From assembly GCA_035547915.1 (NCBI GenBank), contig DASZTS010000023.1, forward strand, positions 372,001 through 436,000: a DNA stretch of 64,000 nucleotides, read 5' to 3'. This document shows, piece by piece, positions 9,075 through 18,000 of this stretch. The notes under the pieces were generated by a model, which was not told the DNA's origin, made no database searches, and worked only from the letters and a program-made list of their open reading frames with translations. Positions within the stretch are counted from its first letter, which is position 1; each line of letters begins with the position of its first letter. This DNA is from DASSFG01 sp035547915 (lineage in GTDB: Bacteria > Planctomycetota > Planctomycetia > Pirellulales > JAICIG01). Position numbers and translations under genes: made by a program.

Positions 9075-10001
9075 GTGACTGCCCGCGCATCGAACCATCG
9101 GTCGACCGCACTGCTCGTTGCCCCCGACTCTGCCCAGGACTCGCTCCGGCAGGCCGTGCGCGGCCTCTACGTCACGACGCCGCGTCGTTCCGCGTCCTGG
9201 CTGCACATCCTGCTCACGGCCGACCCTGCGTTGTCCTTCGAGATCGAACCCTGCACAGGCGACAAGGCGGCCCTGGCACGGCTGCGCCAGGCGTCGTTCG
9301 ACGTCGTGTGCGTGCAACACATACCCGGCGAACTGGATGCGATCGGATTCGTCGAGGCACATCGGGCAACCGGTGCCGAGGATCCGCTGGTGGTTTTCGC
9401 CTGGGAGCAAGATAAAGAGTTTGCGCCGCGATGCTATGACGTCGGGGCCGACGCCTGCCTGGCGTGCGACACTACGACGGCTCGGGAGGTCGCCTGGGCG
9501 ATCGGCCGCGCCATCCAATGGCGCCGATTGCTGGCCGAGAATCGTCGGCTGGTCGACCTCGAGCGGCAGCGCCTACGACTGGAGCACAACGAATCGGAAC
9601 GGCTGCTCGATCAGCAGCGCGGCTTGATCAGCGGATTGGGCGAACTGTCGCAGGCGAGAGACATATCGGATACCGGAATGGCGGGCCCTACAGCGACCAT
9701 TCCCACAGCTCCGGCGGACGTGCCGACATCGCTCGTGGCCGCCTACCGCGACTTGTTGCGGGCCTATGTCATCATGGGGTCGGGCAACCTGGCGGCGGAA
9801 ACGGGTGCGCTCGTCCATACTCTCAGCGAACTCGATACGCCGACGGCGGGCGTCATGCAGTTGCACTTGCATGTGCTGGAAGAGACATTGCGCGGACTCG
9901 GCGGTCGCAGCGCGCGACACGTGATGGCCCGAGCCGACCTGCTGGTCCTGGAAGTCTTGGCCCAACTCGCCGAGCGTTATCGGCAACGAAGTCTCAAATA
10001 G
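9075..10001 (+). CDS. Response-regulator-receiver-like protein with helical C-terminal half
   Basis: 308 residues starting at GTG. The first 140 or so residues resemble a receiver fold: a hydrophobic strand (TALLVAPDS), a strand ending FDVVCVQHIPG where the phosphoacceptor would lie, LVVFAWEQD, and GADACLACDTT. The canonical phosphorylated Asp and conserved Lys are not obvious, so it may be a pseudo-receiver. A coiled coil (AENRRLVDLERQRLRLEHNESERLLDQQ, split here for reading) and a helical C-terminus follow. No DNA-binding or kinase domain is seen. It is divergent from larC and converges on the next gene with an 8-bp overlap of the coding ends. Partner and role unknown. Confidence 0.7.
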   Translation: MTARASNHRSTALLVAPDSAQDSLRQAVRGLYVTTPRRSASWLHILLTADPALSFEIEPCTGDKAALARLRQASFDVVCVQHIPGELDAIGFVEAHRATGAEDPLVVFAWEQDKEFAPRCYDVGADACLACDTTTAREVAWAIGRAIQWRRLLAENRRLVDLERQRLRLEHNESERLLDQQRGLISGLGELSQARDISDTGMAGPTATIPTAPADVPTSLVAAYRDLLRAYVIMGSGNLAAETGALVHTLSELDTPTAGVMQLHLHVLEETLRGLGGRSARHVMARADLLVLEVLAQLAERYRQRSLK

Positions 10002-10359
10002 CACGCAGCTTGGCGAGCACTTCGGGTAGCGGGTAGTCCAGGATCGTCGGTGCGCGTGCTCGGTCGAGTTCGACCAAGCGTCGCCAGCCGCGGGTGACGA
10101 GGTCTTCTTGGTGCCGCACGTAGTCGGGATCGAGCGCCCGCTTGTCGAACGTTCCGACGACGACCACGGGATCGAACTCCCCGTCCACGATGAACTGCGC
10201 CAGCGTCGGATTGCAGCGAATGTGGCGCTCGCGCGTGGTGTGCAGTGTCTCGGGATCGATCAGGCCGATCACAAAGCGCAGATAGAGATCGCTCTCGGCC
10301 AGAGATTCGACGTCGCCCCCGCAGACGTCGCAGAGATAACCTTCTTCGCACCGGGCCAT
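9994..10359 (-). CDS. Conserved hypothetical protein
   Basis: 121 residues. N-terminal CEEGYLCDVCGG gives three Cys in a CxxxxxCxxC arrangement, a possible metal site, followed by ESDLYLRFVIGLIDPETL and a middle segment, RERHIRCNPTLAQFIV. I recall proteins of this type as planctomycete hypotheticals, but I cannot name a family. It follows dapB on the same strand with a 5-bp gap, so it is probably co-transcribed with dapB and thrC. Its coding end overlaps the convergent receiver-like gene by 8 bp. Confidence 0.7.
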   Translation of the reverse strand: MARCEEGYLCDVCGGDVESLAESDLYLRFVIGLIDPETLHTTRERHIRCNPTLAQFIVDGEFDPVVVVGTFDKRALDPDYVRHQEDLVTRGWRRLVELDRARAPTILDYPLPEVLAKLRAI

Positions 10360-10364
10360 GGCCG

Positions 10365-11174
10365 TTACCCGCCGATCTGGAGCACGTCGTTCATGGTGTA
10401 GAGTCCGGCGGGCTTGCCGGCCAAGAACTTGGCCGCCGCCAGCGCGCCGTGAGCGTAGCAGTCTCGGTTGGTGGCGCGGACGGTGATCTCCAGCGTTTCA
10501 CCGAGCAGCGCAAAAACAATGGTGTGCTCGCCCGGGTTATCGCCCACGCGCACCGCATGATAGCCGATCTCGCCATGAGGCCGGGCACCGATGCGTCCCT
10601 CGCGCCCGTGACGATCCTCGGCCTGTCCCATGATCCCAGCGATGATTTGGCCGAACTTGAGCGCCGTGCCGCTCGGTGAATCTTCCTTATAACGGTGATG
10701 CCGTTCGATGATCTCGACATCGGCTCCCGATGGATGTTCCTTCAACGCGGCAGCGGCCACGGCCGACAGCTTCATTGCCAGATTCACAGCCAGGCTCATG
10801 CTGGGCGCCCACAGGAGGGGAATATTCTCTCCGGCGGTGCGCACGCGCGCCTGCTGATCGGCCGTCAGTCCCGTCGTCGCCAACACCAGTGCTTGGCCCC
10901 GCGCCCGGCAAGTCTCGGTGATCGCCACCGCACCGGCCGGCGACGAAAAGTCGATTACCACGTCGACCGGCGCCGTCAGGTTACCTGTCAGCGGCACCCC
11001 GAGCTCACCGACGCCCGCCAGCAGCCCAGCATCCTGTCCGAGTCGAGGATTGTTCGGTGCATCGATGGCGGCAGCAATTCGTAAATCGCCGTCGGCACTG
11101 CCCAGAGCGACCAACCGCTGCCCCATTCGTCCCGCTGCGCCGTGGATAGCAATTCTTATGGGCATCGTTTGCAT
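10365..11174 (-). CDS. dapB: 4-hydroxy-tetrahydrodipicolinate reductase
   Basis: 269 residues, the usual DapB length. It reduces HTPA to tetrahydrodipicolinate with NAD(P)H in the diaminopimelate/lysine pathway. Seen: the N-terminal nucleotide-binding loop IHGAAGRMGQ, VVIDFSSPAG, and the family signature ERHHRYKEDSPSGTALK containing the catalytic His and Lys and the substrate-binding SGT. The C-terminal motif ITVRATNRDCYAHGALAAAKFL is also typical. The start could be ATG at 11174 or the Met three residues later. It lies downstream of thrC on the same strand (126 bp gap) in an aspartate-family amino-acid neighbourhood. Confidence 0.95.
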   Translation of the reverse strand: MQTMPIRIAIHGAAGRMGQRLVALGSADGDLRIAAAIDAPNNPRLGQDAGLLAGVGELGVPLTGNLTAPVDVVIDFSSPAGAVAITETCRARGQALVLATTGLTADQQARVRTAGENIPLLWAPSMSLAVNLAMKLSAVAAAALKEHPSGADVEIIERHHRYKEDSPSGTALKFGQIIAGIMGQAEDRHGREGRIGARPHGEIGYHAVRVGDNPGEHTIVFALLGETLEITVRATNRDCYAHGALAAAKFLAGKPAGLYTMNDVLQIGG

Positions 11175-11300
11175 TGTCGTTCTTGTCGGATGGTTGAAAC
11201 TCGAGGATTTCGCTCGCCGATCGGCGTTCGAATCGGCCCTTCATGCTAGCAAAAAATCGTTCCGAGAATTCGGAAACTTTGCCAGGACCGGGCGAAGAGC

Positions 11301-12710
11301 TTAGCTATAGAGCTGGATGGCCTGGATGATCTCGTCCAGGTTGTTCGAGACCGCCACGGCGCGGTTGGCATAGGAGGCCCGTTTCACTCCGCGACTACCG
11401 AGCACCTCGTTGAATTTCTGTTGATCCGTCGTGTGGTAAGCGACCGTCGCGGTCGGGTCCTTCAACTGATGGCCCGTCAGGATGCAAACCACGCGCTCGT
11501 CGGCACCGATGATCCCCTCGGAGCGCAATAGTTTGGCCCCCGCTACGCTCGCGGCGCTCGCCGGTTCGCAGCCCAATCCGCCGGCGCCCACCTGGGCTTT
11601 CGCGTCGAGAATGTCCTGGTCCGTCACCTCGCGCACAACACCGTCGCACACGTGCAGGGCACGCAAGCACTTGGCCAGATTCACCGGCCGATTGATCTCG
11701 ATCGCGCTGGCGATCGTCGAAGCCCGTAGCTGGCGTTTGTCGAGATCGGAGTAATAACCGGTCGTCGTCGCCGTGTCGGGAGAACCCGCATTCCAGCAAA
11801 GTCCGCGCACGACAAACAACTCGTGCAGCGTGTTAGCCCCCGTGGCGTTGATCACCGCCAAACGCGGCACACGATCGACAAGGCCGATCTCCTTCAGCTC
11901 GGCAAAGGCCTTGCCGAAGGCACTCGAGTTGCCGAGATTGCCGCCCGGCACGACGATCCAATCGGGCACCTCCCAACGCAGCGCTTCGAGCACCCGGTAC
12001 ATGATCGTCTTCTGCCCTTCCAGCCGGAACGGGTTGACGCTGTTCACCAGGTAGATACCCAGTTCCTTCGAAACCTCCTGGACGCGAGCCATGGCGTCGT
12101 CGAAATCGCCGGCGATCTGCATCGTGAGGGCGCCATAGTCGAGTGCCTGCGACAGCTTACCGTACGAAATCTTGCCCGAGCCGACGAAGATCAGCGCCCG
12201 CATCAGGCGCGTGACCGCACTATACAGGGCCAACGAGGCGCTGGTGTTGCCGGTCGAAGCGCAGGCGGCGCGTGTCGCGCCCGTCATGCGGGCATGGGTG
12301 AACGCGGCCGACATGCCATTGTCTTTGAAGCTGCCCGAGGGGTTCATTCCCTCATATTGCAGGTAGAGTTGGCCGGGCCGCACGCCAACGTACTTCGCCA
12401 CACCGGTCGACGGCTGCAAGAGCGTCTGCCCCTCACCGATCGTGACGATTTGCTCCGCGGGCGCAAACGGCAGAAGATCGCGAAACCGCCAGACACCGCT
12501 GAAATCGAGGGGGTCGAAGCGGCGAGACCATTTCTGCTCGAAGTAGCTCCACGATTCCGGGGGCCGCAGGCGGTCCCAGTCGTAAACCACGTCGAGCAGA
12601 CTGCCGCACACACCGCAGGCGACCCGCACCTCGTCGATGCCGTAGGTGGCACCGCACCCCTGCGCGATACACCGCTGGAAGGCCAGATCGGTCGCGGCGG
12701 ATACGCTAAT
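11301..12710 (-). CDS. thrC: Threonine synthase with N-terminal zinc ribbon; apparent ATT start
   Basis: A PLP enzyme converting O-phosphohomoserine to threonine. The PLP lysine lies in NPSGSFKDNGM (Lys129 with the start used here), and PGGNLGNSSAFGKA binds the phosphate. The conventional GTG start at 12629 would cut the protein inside its zinc ribbon. Reading upstream in frame adds 27 residues containing C14-x4-C19, which completes C32-x2-C35 to a four-Cys ribbon. The only initiation-like codon at the right place is ATT (12708-12710), with GGAG exactly eight bases upstream (12719-12722). No ATG, GTG or TTG occurs in frame between it and the GTG at 12629. Length is then 469 residues. It lies between the HtrA-like gene and dapB, all leftward. 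Confidence 0.92.
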   Translation of the reverse strand: MSVSAATDLAFQRCIAQGCGATYGIDEVRVACGVCGSLLDVVYDWDRLRPPESWSYFEQKWSRRFDPLDFSGVWRFRDLLPFAPAEQIVTIGEGQTLLQPSTGVAKYVGVRPGQLYLQYEGMNPSGSFKDNGMSAAFTHARMTGATRAACASTGNTSASLALYSAVTRLMRALIFVGSGKISYGKLSQALDYGALTMQIAGDFDDAMARVQEVSKELGIYLVNSVNPFRLEGQKTIMYRVLEALRWEVPDWIVVPGGNLGNSSAFGKAFAELKEIGLVDRVPRLAVINATGANTLHELFVVRGLCWNAGSPDTATTTGYYSDLDKRQLRASTIASAIEINRPVNLAKCLRALHVCDGVVREVTDQDILDAKAQVGAGGLGCEPASAASVAGAKLLRSEGIIGADERVVCILTGHQLKDPTATVAYHTTDQQKFNEVLGSRGVKRASYANRAVAVSNNLDEIIQAIQLYS

Positions 12711-12753
12711 GGCAGTCGCTCCAGCGGTACAGCGTGAAAGCTCGTTTGGGCAA

Positions 12754-13986
12754 CTACCGTTGCTGCGAGGGGAAGTCGCTCTTGTTGCCGACCTTGACGC
12801 CGACCTGAAACACCTGACCGGTGCGAAACACTTCGACCGGCACTTCCTTGCCCGCCTCGGTCAAGCTTACGAGATAAATCAAGTGCGTGTCGTTTTCGAC
12901 GCGAATGCCGTTGAATCGCAAAATCACGTCGCCCCGCTGTAGGTGAGCCGCCTCGGCCGGGCCGCCCGCCGTGACGCCCGTCACGTGGGCTCCCTGCTTG
13001 CGGCGCAATCCCAGTTTCACGGCCACGGTGCTCGTGAACCGCTGGTCGAGGCTCACTCCCAAGAAGGCTCGTACCACGCGACCCCGTTCGACGAACTGAC
13101 GCACAATGTGCATCACGCCGTTGATCGGGATGCTGAAGCCGATTCCCTCGTTCCCGCCGGAATTGCTGGCAATCGCCGTGTTGATGCCGACCACTTCGCC
13201 GCGAAGGTTGATGAGCGGTCCGCCACTGTTGCCAGGGTTGATGGCGGCGTCGGTCTGCATGAAGTCCTGCAACGCCACTTCATCGCCCAGTTCGAGGTCG
13301 CGGCGCCCCTTGGCGCTGATGATGCCATACGTGACCGAGTGGCTGAGGCCGAACGGGCTCCCCACGGCGACCACAAAGTCGCCGATCTCGACGGTCGAAG
13401 AGTCGCCCAAGCGGGCGGGCGTCAAATCCGGAGCAGACACCGACATCAAGGCCACATCCGTGTCCGGGTCGGCCCACACCTTCAACGGCCGCAGGTCGCG
13501 TCCGTCGGAAAGCCCGATCTGGATGTCCTTGAGTTGGGCGTTCTTGATGACGTGCCGGTTCGTGAGCACGAACATCCGCCCCTTGTACTCGATGATGACC
13601 CCCGAGCCGGCCTCTTCGACCAGTTCGTGCTGAGCCCGATGGGTCGTGCGGTCCGGCTTCTCGGCCTTGATGTGAACGACGGTCGGGCTGACCAGCCTCA
13701 CCACCGTCTTAAGAAGGTTGAATTGTGCCTCGAGCGCGTCAACCTGCTGGTTGACCGACTGGTACAACGCCCCGCGCTGGTCCGAGGTCAGCGGTTCCTC
13801 GCCATCGTGCCCGCCGACGGCGTACACCAAGGCGGCGCCTGCGGACACCCCACAGCAGAATAGGGCCAGCGCAACCAACCGAGGTTTGTGAAACAACCTC
13901 GGTCGGCTGAGCAGCCTCAATCCGCTGAGAAACCGGCGTCTGTAGAAGCACCACAGTCGGCTGAACATGCCATGTCGGCGAAACAT
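12754..13986 (-). CDS. HtrA/DegP-type trypsin-like serine protease, one PDZ domain
   Basis: 410 residues. A membrane-anchored periplasmic protease for protein quality control. An Arg-rich N-terminus is followed by a membrane segment (about 37-57), a short linker (60-95), the trypsin-like domain with His145 (TNRHVIKN), Asp177 (DTDVALMSV) and Ser254 (NPGNSGGPL), and a single C-terminal PDZ domain (about 330-405: GPAEAAHLQRGDVILRFNG). Many HtrA proteins have two PDZ domains, so this is the DegS-like short form. The start is set at 13986 because upstream frame extension would run into the zinc-finger gene. A second Met lies six residues later. The DNA for the Arg-rich leader contains short imperfect repeats (about 13900-13990). 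Co-directional with the zinc-finger gene upstream and thrC downstream. Confidence 0.92.
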   Translation of the reverse strand: MFRRHGMFSRLWCFYRRRFLSGLRLLSRPRLFHKPRLVALALFCCGVSAGAALVYAVGGHDGEEPLTSDQRGALYQSVNQQVDALEAQFNLLKTVVRLVSPTVVHIKAEKPDRTTHRAQHELVEEAGSGVIIEYKGRMFVLTNRHVIKNAQLKDIQIGLSDGRDLRPLKVWADPDTDVALMSVSAPDLTPARLGDSSTVEIGDFVVAVGSPFGLSHSVTYGIISAKGRRDLELGDEVALQDFMQTDAAINPGNSGGPLINLRGEVVGINTAIASNSGGNEGIGFSIPINGVMHIVRQFVERGRVVRAFLGVSLDQRFTSTVAVKLGLRRKQGAHVTGVTAGGPAEAAHLQRGDVILRFNGIRVENDTHLIYLVSLTEAGKEVPVEVFRTGQVFQVGVKVGNKSDFPSQQR

Positions 13987-14018
13987 GCCACGTATTCTGA
14001 CCCAGACCGCACCGGGAA

Positions 14019-14465
14019 TCAAGAAACGTCGATCTCGATATCGTTGATCGAGAGTTCCACGTCCCCGCCGTTGTCTGTTAGACGACCCCAATCGGCCTCC
14101 ATACCACCCGCCGTGCCGTGCCGTTCTGCGTCGCGCTGGCAATCGATGCACATCGTGGCATAGGGCAAGGCGCTGAGCCGCGCCATGGGGATTTTCATGG
14201 AGCATCCTTCGCAAACGCCGTAATGACCGGTGCGCATCCGCTCCAGTGCGTTTTCGATGCTCGCCAATTCCCGGCTCTCGACCTCGGCCAGTTGGGAATT
14301 GATTTCGTGTTGGGCGGAATCGAGCGCGAAGTCGATCACGTCGCCCGCCGTCTGTTCGCGCAGCTCCTTCAGAAGGCTCAAATCACCCGCGAGGGCCTTG
14401 CGCAATGCGTCGCGCCGGACCACCAGAATCTCGCGCATCTTCAGAATCGCATCTTTGCGTGCCAT
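14019..14465 (-). CDS. DksA/TraR-type C4 zinc-finger protein
   Basis: 148 residues, close to DksA length (about 151). The N-terminal two-thirds is a helical coiled coil (REILVVRRDALRKALAGDLS to ELASIENALERMRTGHYG). The C-terminal zinc finger has Cys85-x2-Cys88 (GVCEGCSMKIPMARL) and Cys106-x2-Cys109 (MCIDCQ), the dksA_traR signature. Family members bind the RNA polymerase secondary channel and modulate transcription, often with ppGpp. Acidic residues at the coiled-coil tip that would separate DksA from general family members cannot be assigned by eye, so I leave the symbol empty. It is the first gene of a leftward run with the HtrA-like protease and thrC. Confidence 0.9.
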   Translation of the reverse strand: MARKDAILKMREILVVRRDALRKALAGDLSLLKELREQTAGDVIDFALDSAQHEINSQLAEVESRELASIENALERMRTGHYGVCEGCSMKIPMARLSALPYATMCIDCQRDAERHGTAGGMEADWGRLTDNGGDVELSINDIEIDVS

Positions 14466-14882
14466 GTAGATACCTTCAACCGTGCGACACCGGACGGCAG
14501 CGCGGGTTCGGCCCCCCTGCGCTCATCGGCCAGATGTTCGACGGCAACTAAAAGACCTCAGACCTGTTCCCATTCGGTTGCCGCGACGCGAGTTCCGCCG
14601 TTTTGAGCCCAGTCGGCTGCAACCACAATATAGTACGCAAGCAAACCATAAGAGGTCGCCAAAATCCTGGCCGTCGGCAGGCCCGCAGTCGGGGGCGGCG
14701 ATTAACGCATAACCCCCCGTGCTTTAATAGCTTACGGTCCCTTTTAACGGTCTGTTGCGCACCTTCCCCAAGCCGGTTGACAATTTTCTCACCGGACACT
14801 TTGGACCGCGTTGGGGCGACAGCAACGCGCGGCCGCCAAACGCTATCCGATAATCGACAAACCCGTCCCAGATATGCAGCCG

Positions 14883-14896
14883 AAGTTTGCAAACTT
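14883..14896. promoter_or_regulatory. Perfect 14-bp palindrome, candidate operator
   Basis: AAGTTTGCAAACTT is its own reverse complement over all 14 bases and lies in the divergent intergenic region, about 190 bp before the FHA/coiled-coil gene and 420 bp before the zinc-finger gene. Symmetrical sites of this size are typical of dimeric repressors. No cognate regulator can be named. Confidence 0.35.
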
Positions 14897-14968
14897 TGCC
14901 GGTCAAGGCTGTCTTGATCGGCGAAAATTGCCGATTTCGCCCCCTTTCAACGGTCTCCTCGGCGTCTT

Positions 14969-14997
14969 TTGACTCGCGCATCGCCGTAAGCTACATG
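14969..14997 (+). promoter_or_regulatory. Weak promoter candidate for the FHA/coiled-coil gene
   Basis: TTGACT (14969-14974) and TACATG (14992-14997) are spaced 17 bp apart. The -35 box matches five of six positions, the -10 box only three. Transcription would start about 70 bp before the ATG at 15076. Kept because spacing and position fit. Confidence 0.25.
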
Positions 14998-15075
14998 CCC
15001 CATAGCCCCCAATGCTTGCGCCTGCGCAGCGACCGCCGGGCGTAGCCACCCTCAAAAGTCGAGTCCCCTGATTTT

Positions 15076-18000
15076 ATGACGCTGGAAACACTGACCGCAC
15101 CCGATCAAGGCCTGCTTGGGCGTCCCCTATCGCGGCTGCGGTTACGCTTGGCCGGTCGAGGCAACGACCGTCGCACCATCGATGTCGAACCCGTGAAATG
15201 CACCATCGGCACCGCCGAGGACTGCACGGTACGCCTCGCCGGGAACAACGTCGACGACCCTCGCCTGCATCCGGTGCACTGCCTGATCCTGCGTGGTGCC
15301 GAGCGGACCATCGTGCGGCGACTCTCGCCGGCAACTCGGCTGAACGGCCGAGAATTCTCCGATGCGCCTCTCCAACCGGGCGACAGGCTAGCGCTCGGCC
15401 CCTATGAGATCGAGGTCCTGGAGACCGGCGAGCCCACCTCGGCCGGCAAAGCGGCTGTTCGTCATCAACGGACCGACGTCGAACGACCGGAGCGGAAGCC
15501 GATCGACAAGGGCGAGCAGGGCCAAAAGCGGCAGGCAGAGATCGAGGCGGAATTGGCAGAAGCGAAGGCGGAGATCGCTCGGCTGACCGCCGACGCCAAG
15601 ACACAAGCCGCCCGGCACTTCAGCACCCAGCAGACACTGGAACGGCTGCGAAACGAAGTTGCGCAGACCTCGGCACAACATGAAAAACAGCAGGCACGTT
15701 GGCAGGCCGAACGCGATGGTCGACGTACCGCGTTCGATCAAAGGGCGCAGGAACTGGCCGCGGCCATCGCCGAACGGTCGCGGCTGCAAGCCGATTTGGC
15801 TGCGGCCAACCAATCGCTCGCCCGGTTGACTACCGATTCGGCGCAGCAGGCGGCTCGCTACAACAACACGCACGAGGCTCTCGTGCGACTGCAAGCGGAG
15901 CAGACGCAGTCTCGCACGCTGCTCAATGAGCAACGGACACAATGGCAATCGGAACGACGGCAGTACGAGTTGCGACTCGTCGAGTTGGCTCAAAAGACCG
16001 TCGAGCTCGCGACGGCGGTCGACGAAAACGCTCGGCTCAAAGCCGAGCTGAGCATGGCCAAGAACGCCCATGTTCGGTTGACCAATGAGGTCACGACCCG
16101 GACAGCCCAACAGGAAGAAACGCAAACCGCGTTGAACCGCCTGCAAGCCGAATTGTTGAGGGCACAATCGCTGCTCGAAGAACAACGGATAGCCGCCCAG
16201 GCTGATCGCGAAACTCGGTTGGACGAGTTGCAACACAAGTCGCTGGAACTGGCCTCCGCGGCCGACGAGACGTCGCAACTACGGGTCAAGCTCGAGCAAG
16301 CCGAAGAAGAGGTTGCCCGATTGACGATCCGGGTCGCCAGCCAAGCTTCTCAAGAAGCCGAAACGGAACAGACGTTAGAGCATCTGCGGGCGGAATTGGC
16401 ACGGGCTCATACTTCGCTCGAAGAACAGCGAACGACCGCCGAGGCCGAGCGAGAATCTCGGGCGGCCGAGCTGAACCAGAAATCGCTCGAACTAACCGTT
16501 GCGATCGAGGCCAGTGCCCGCCTGCAAGCCAATCTGGTAACGGCAGAAGAAGAAGTGGCACGGTTGGCCGCCGAGACTGCCAATCGGGCCGCTCGCGACG
16601 CCGAAACACAGGAAACGCTCGCTCGCGTGCAGGCTGAACTGGCTCAGAGTCAGTCGCTGCTCGAAGAGCAGCGCGCGAGTGCCCAGACCGAGAGCGAAAA
16701 TCGGCTGGCCGAATTGAATCGAAAATCGCTGGAACTCGCGGCGTCGATCGAGCAGGTCGCTCGGCTGGAAGGGGAACTTTCAAAGGCGAACGAAGAGATC
16801 GCCAAACTGTCGGCTACGGCTGAGAGCCAGGCTGCCTGCTACGACGAAACGCAGGAAACGTTGAGACGGTTGCAAGCGGAGTTCGCGCAGGCTCAATCGC
16901 TATTCGAGGGACAGCAGGCGAGTGCTCGGGCCGAGAGCGAAAGCCGTCTGGATCAGAAATCGCTGGAACTGGCCGCGTCGATCGAGCAAGCCGCTCGTTT
17001 GCAAGCAGAGCTGACAAAGGCGAACGAAGATGTCGCCCATTTGTCGGCGGCGGTAGAGAGCCAAGTTGCCCTCTACGACGAAGCGCAGCAAACGCTCAAG
17101 CAGTTGCAAGCGGAGTTTGCACAGGCGAAGACGCAGTTCGAAGAAAAGCACGCGAGTGCTCTGGCCGAGAGCGAAGCCCGTCTGGCCGAATTGAATCATA
17201 AGTCGTTGGAATTGGCGATGTCGGTCGAGCAGACCACGCGGCTGCAAGCGGACCTGGCGAGGGCCAACGAAGAACTCGCCCAAGCGACCGCGGTGGCCGA
17301 AAGCCAGACCGCCCGCTACGAAGAGACCGAGGCGACCTTAAGGCAATTACGAGCCGAGTTTGCCCAGACCCGATCGGCGTTCGAGCAACAACAGGCGTCT
17401 GCCCAGGCCGAGAATGAAGCCCGCCTGGCGGAGTTGGATCAGAAATCGCTGGAACTGGCCGCGTCGGTCGAGCAAACCGCTCGCCTGCAAGCGGAGCTGG
17501 CAAAGGCGAACGAAGAACTCGCTCGACTAACAGAGACGACCGAAAGCCAAACGGCCGACTCTGCCGAAGCCCGTGAGACGGTGGCACGTCTCAAGATCGA
17601 ATTTGCTCACGCTCAAGCGCTGCTCGAGAAGCAGCGTGCTGGTGCACAGGCCGAGCAAGACGTACGTCAGGCCGAGTTGAACCAAAAATCACTCGAACTG
17701 GCCGCGGCCCTCGACCAGACTTCGCAACTGCAATCCGAACTGACGCAAGTTAAGGAAGAGGTTGCCCGGTTGACGGAAGCGGCTGATCGTCATGCCGCCG
17801 ACTACGACGTCGCGCAGCAGACGCTGACGCGGACCGAGGCAGAACTCGCGCAGACGAAATCGCTGCTCGAGGAACGGCGGACGAACACCGAGGCCGAGCA
17901 CGATACTCAGGCCGCGGAGCTCAACCAGAAATCGCTAGAACTGGCGACAGCACTGAGTGAAAAGTCGACTCTGGAAGCCGAACTGATTCAGGTTCGCGAT

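Larger units (their letters stand above)
14466..15075. other. Intergenic region between divergent zinc-finger and FHA genes
   Basis: 610 bp without a convincing gene. A leftward open frame (14548-14892) lacks any recognisable protein. The region is rich in short symmetrical motifs. A perfect 14-bp palindrome lies at 14883-14896. An inverted repeat ATCGGC-7-GCCGAT lies at 14917-14935. A 15-bp direct repeat (CCCTTTTAACGGTCT at 14739-14753 and CCCTTTCAACGGTCT at 14942-14956) matches at 14 of 15 positions, 203 bp apart. A weak rightward promoter candidate lies at 14969-14997. This looks like a shared regulatory region for two divergent genes. Confidence 0.5.

Noticed and set aside
8892..9518. Extension of the LarC frame to 9518
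   Set aside because: The frame is open but antisense to the receiver-like gene, and the conserved LarC N-terminus begins at the TTG at 8891.
13987..14214. Extension of the HtrA-like protein upstream to 14214
   Set aside because: It would overlap the zinc-finger gene almost completely at its 3' end and encodes Arg-rich sequence without similarity.
14548..14892. A 114-codon leftward frame between the zinc-finger and FHA genes
   Set aside because: No family resemblance and no ribosome-binding site, and it overlaps palindromic non-coding motifs.
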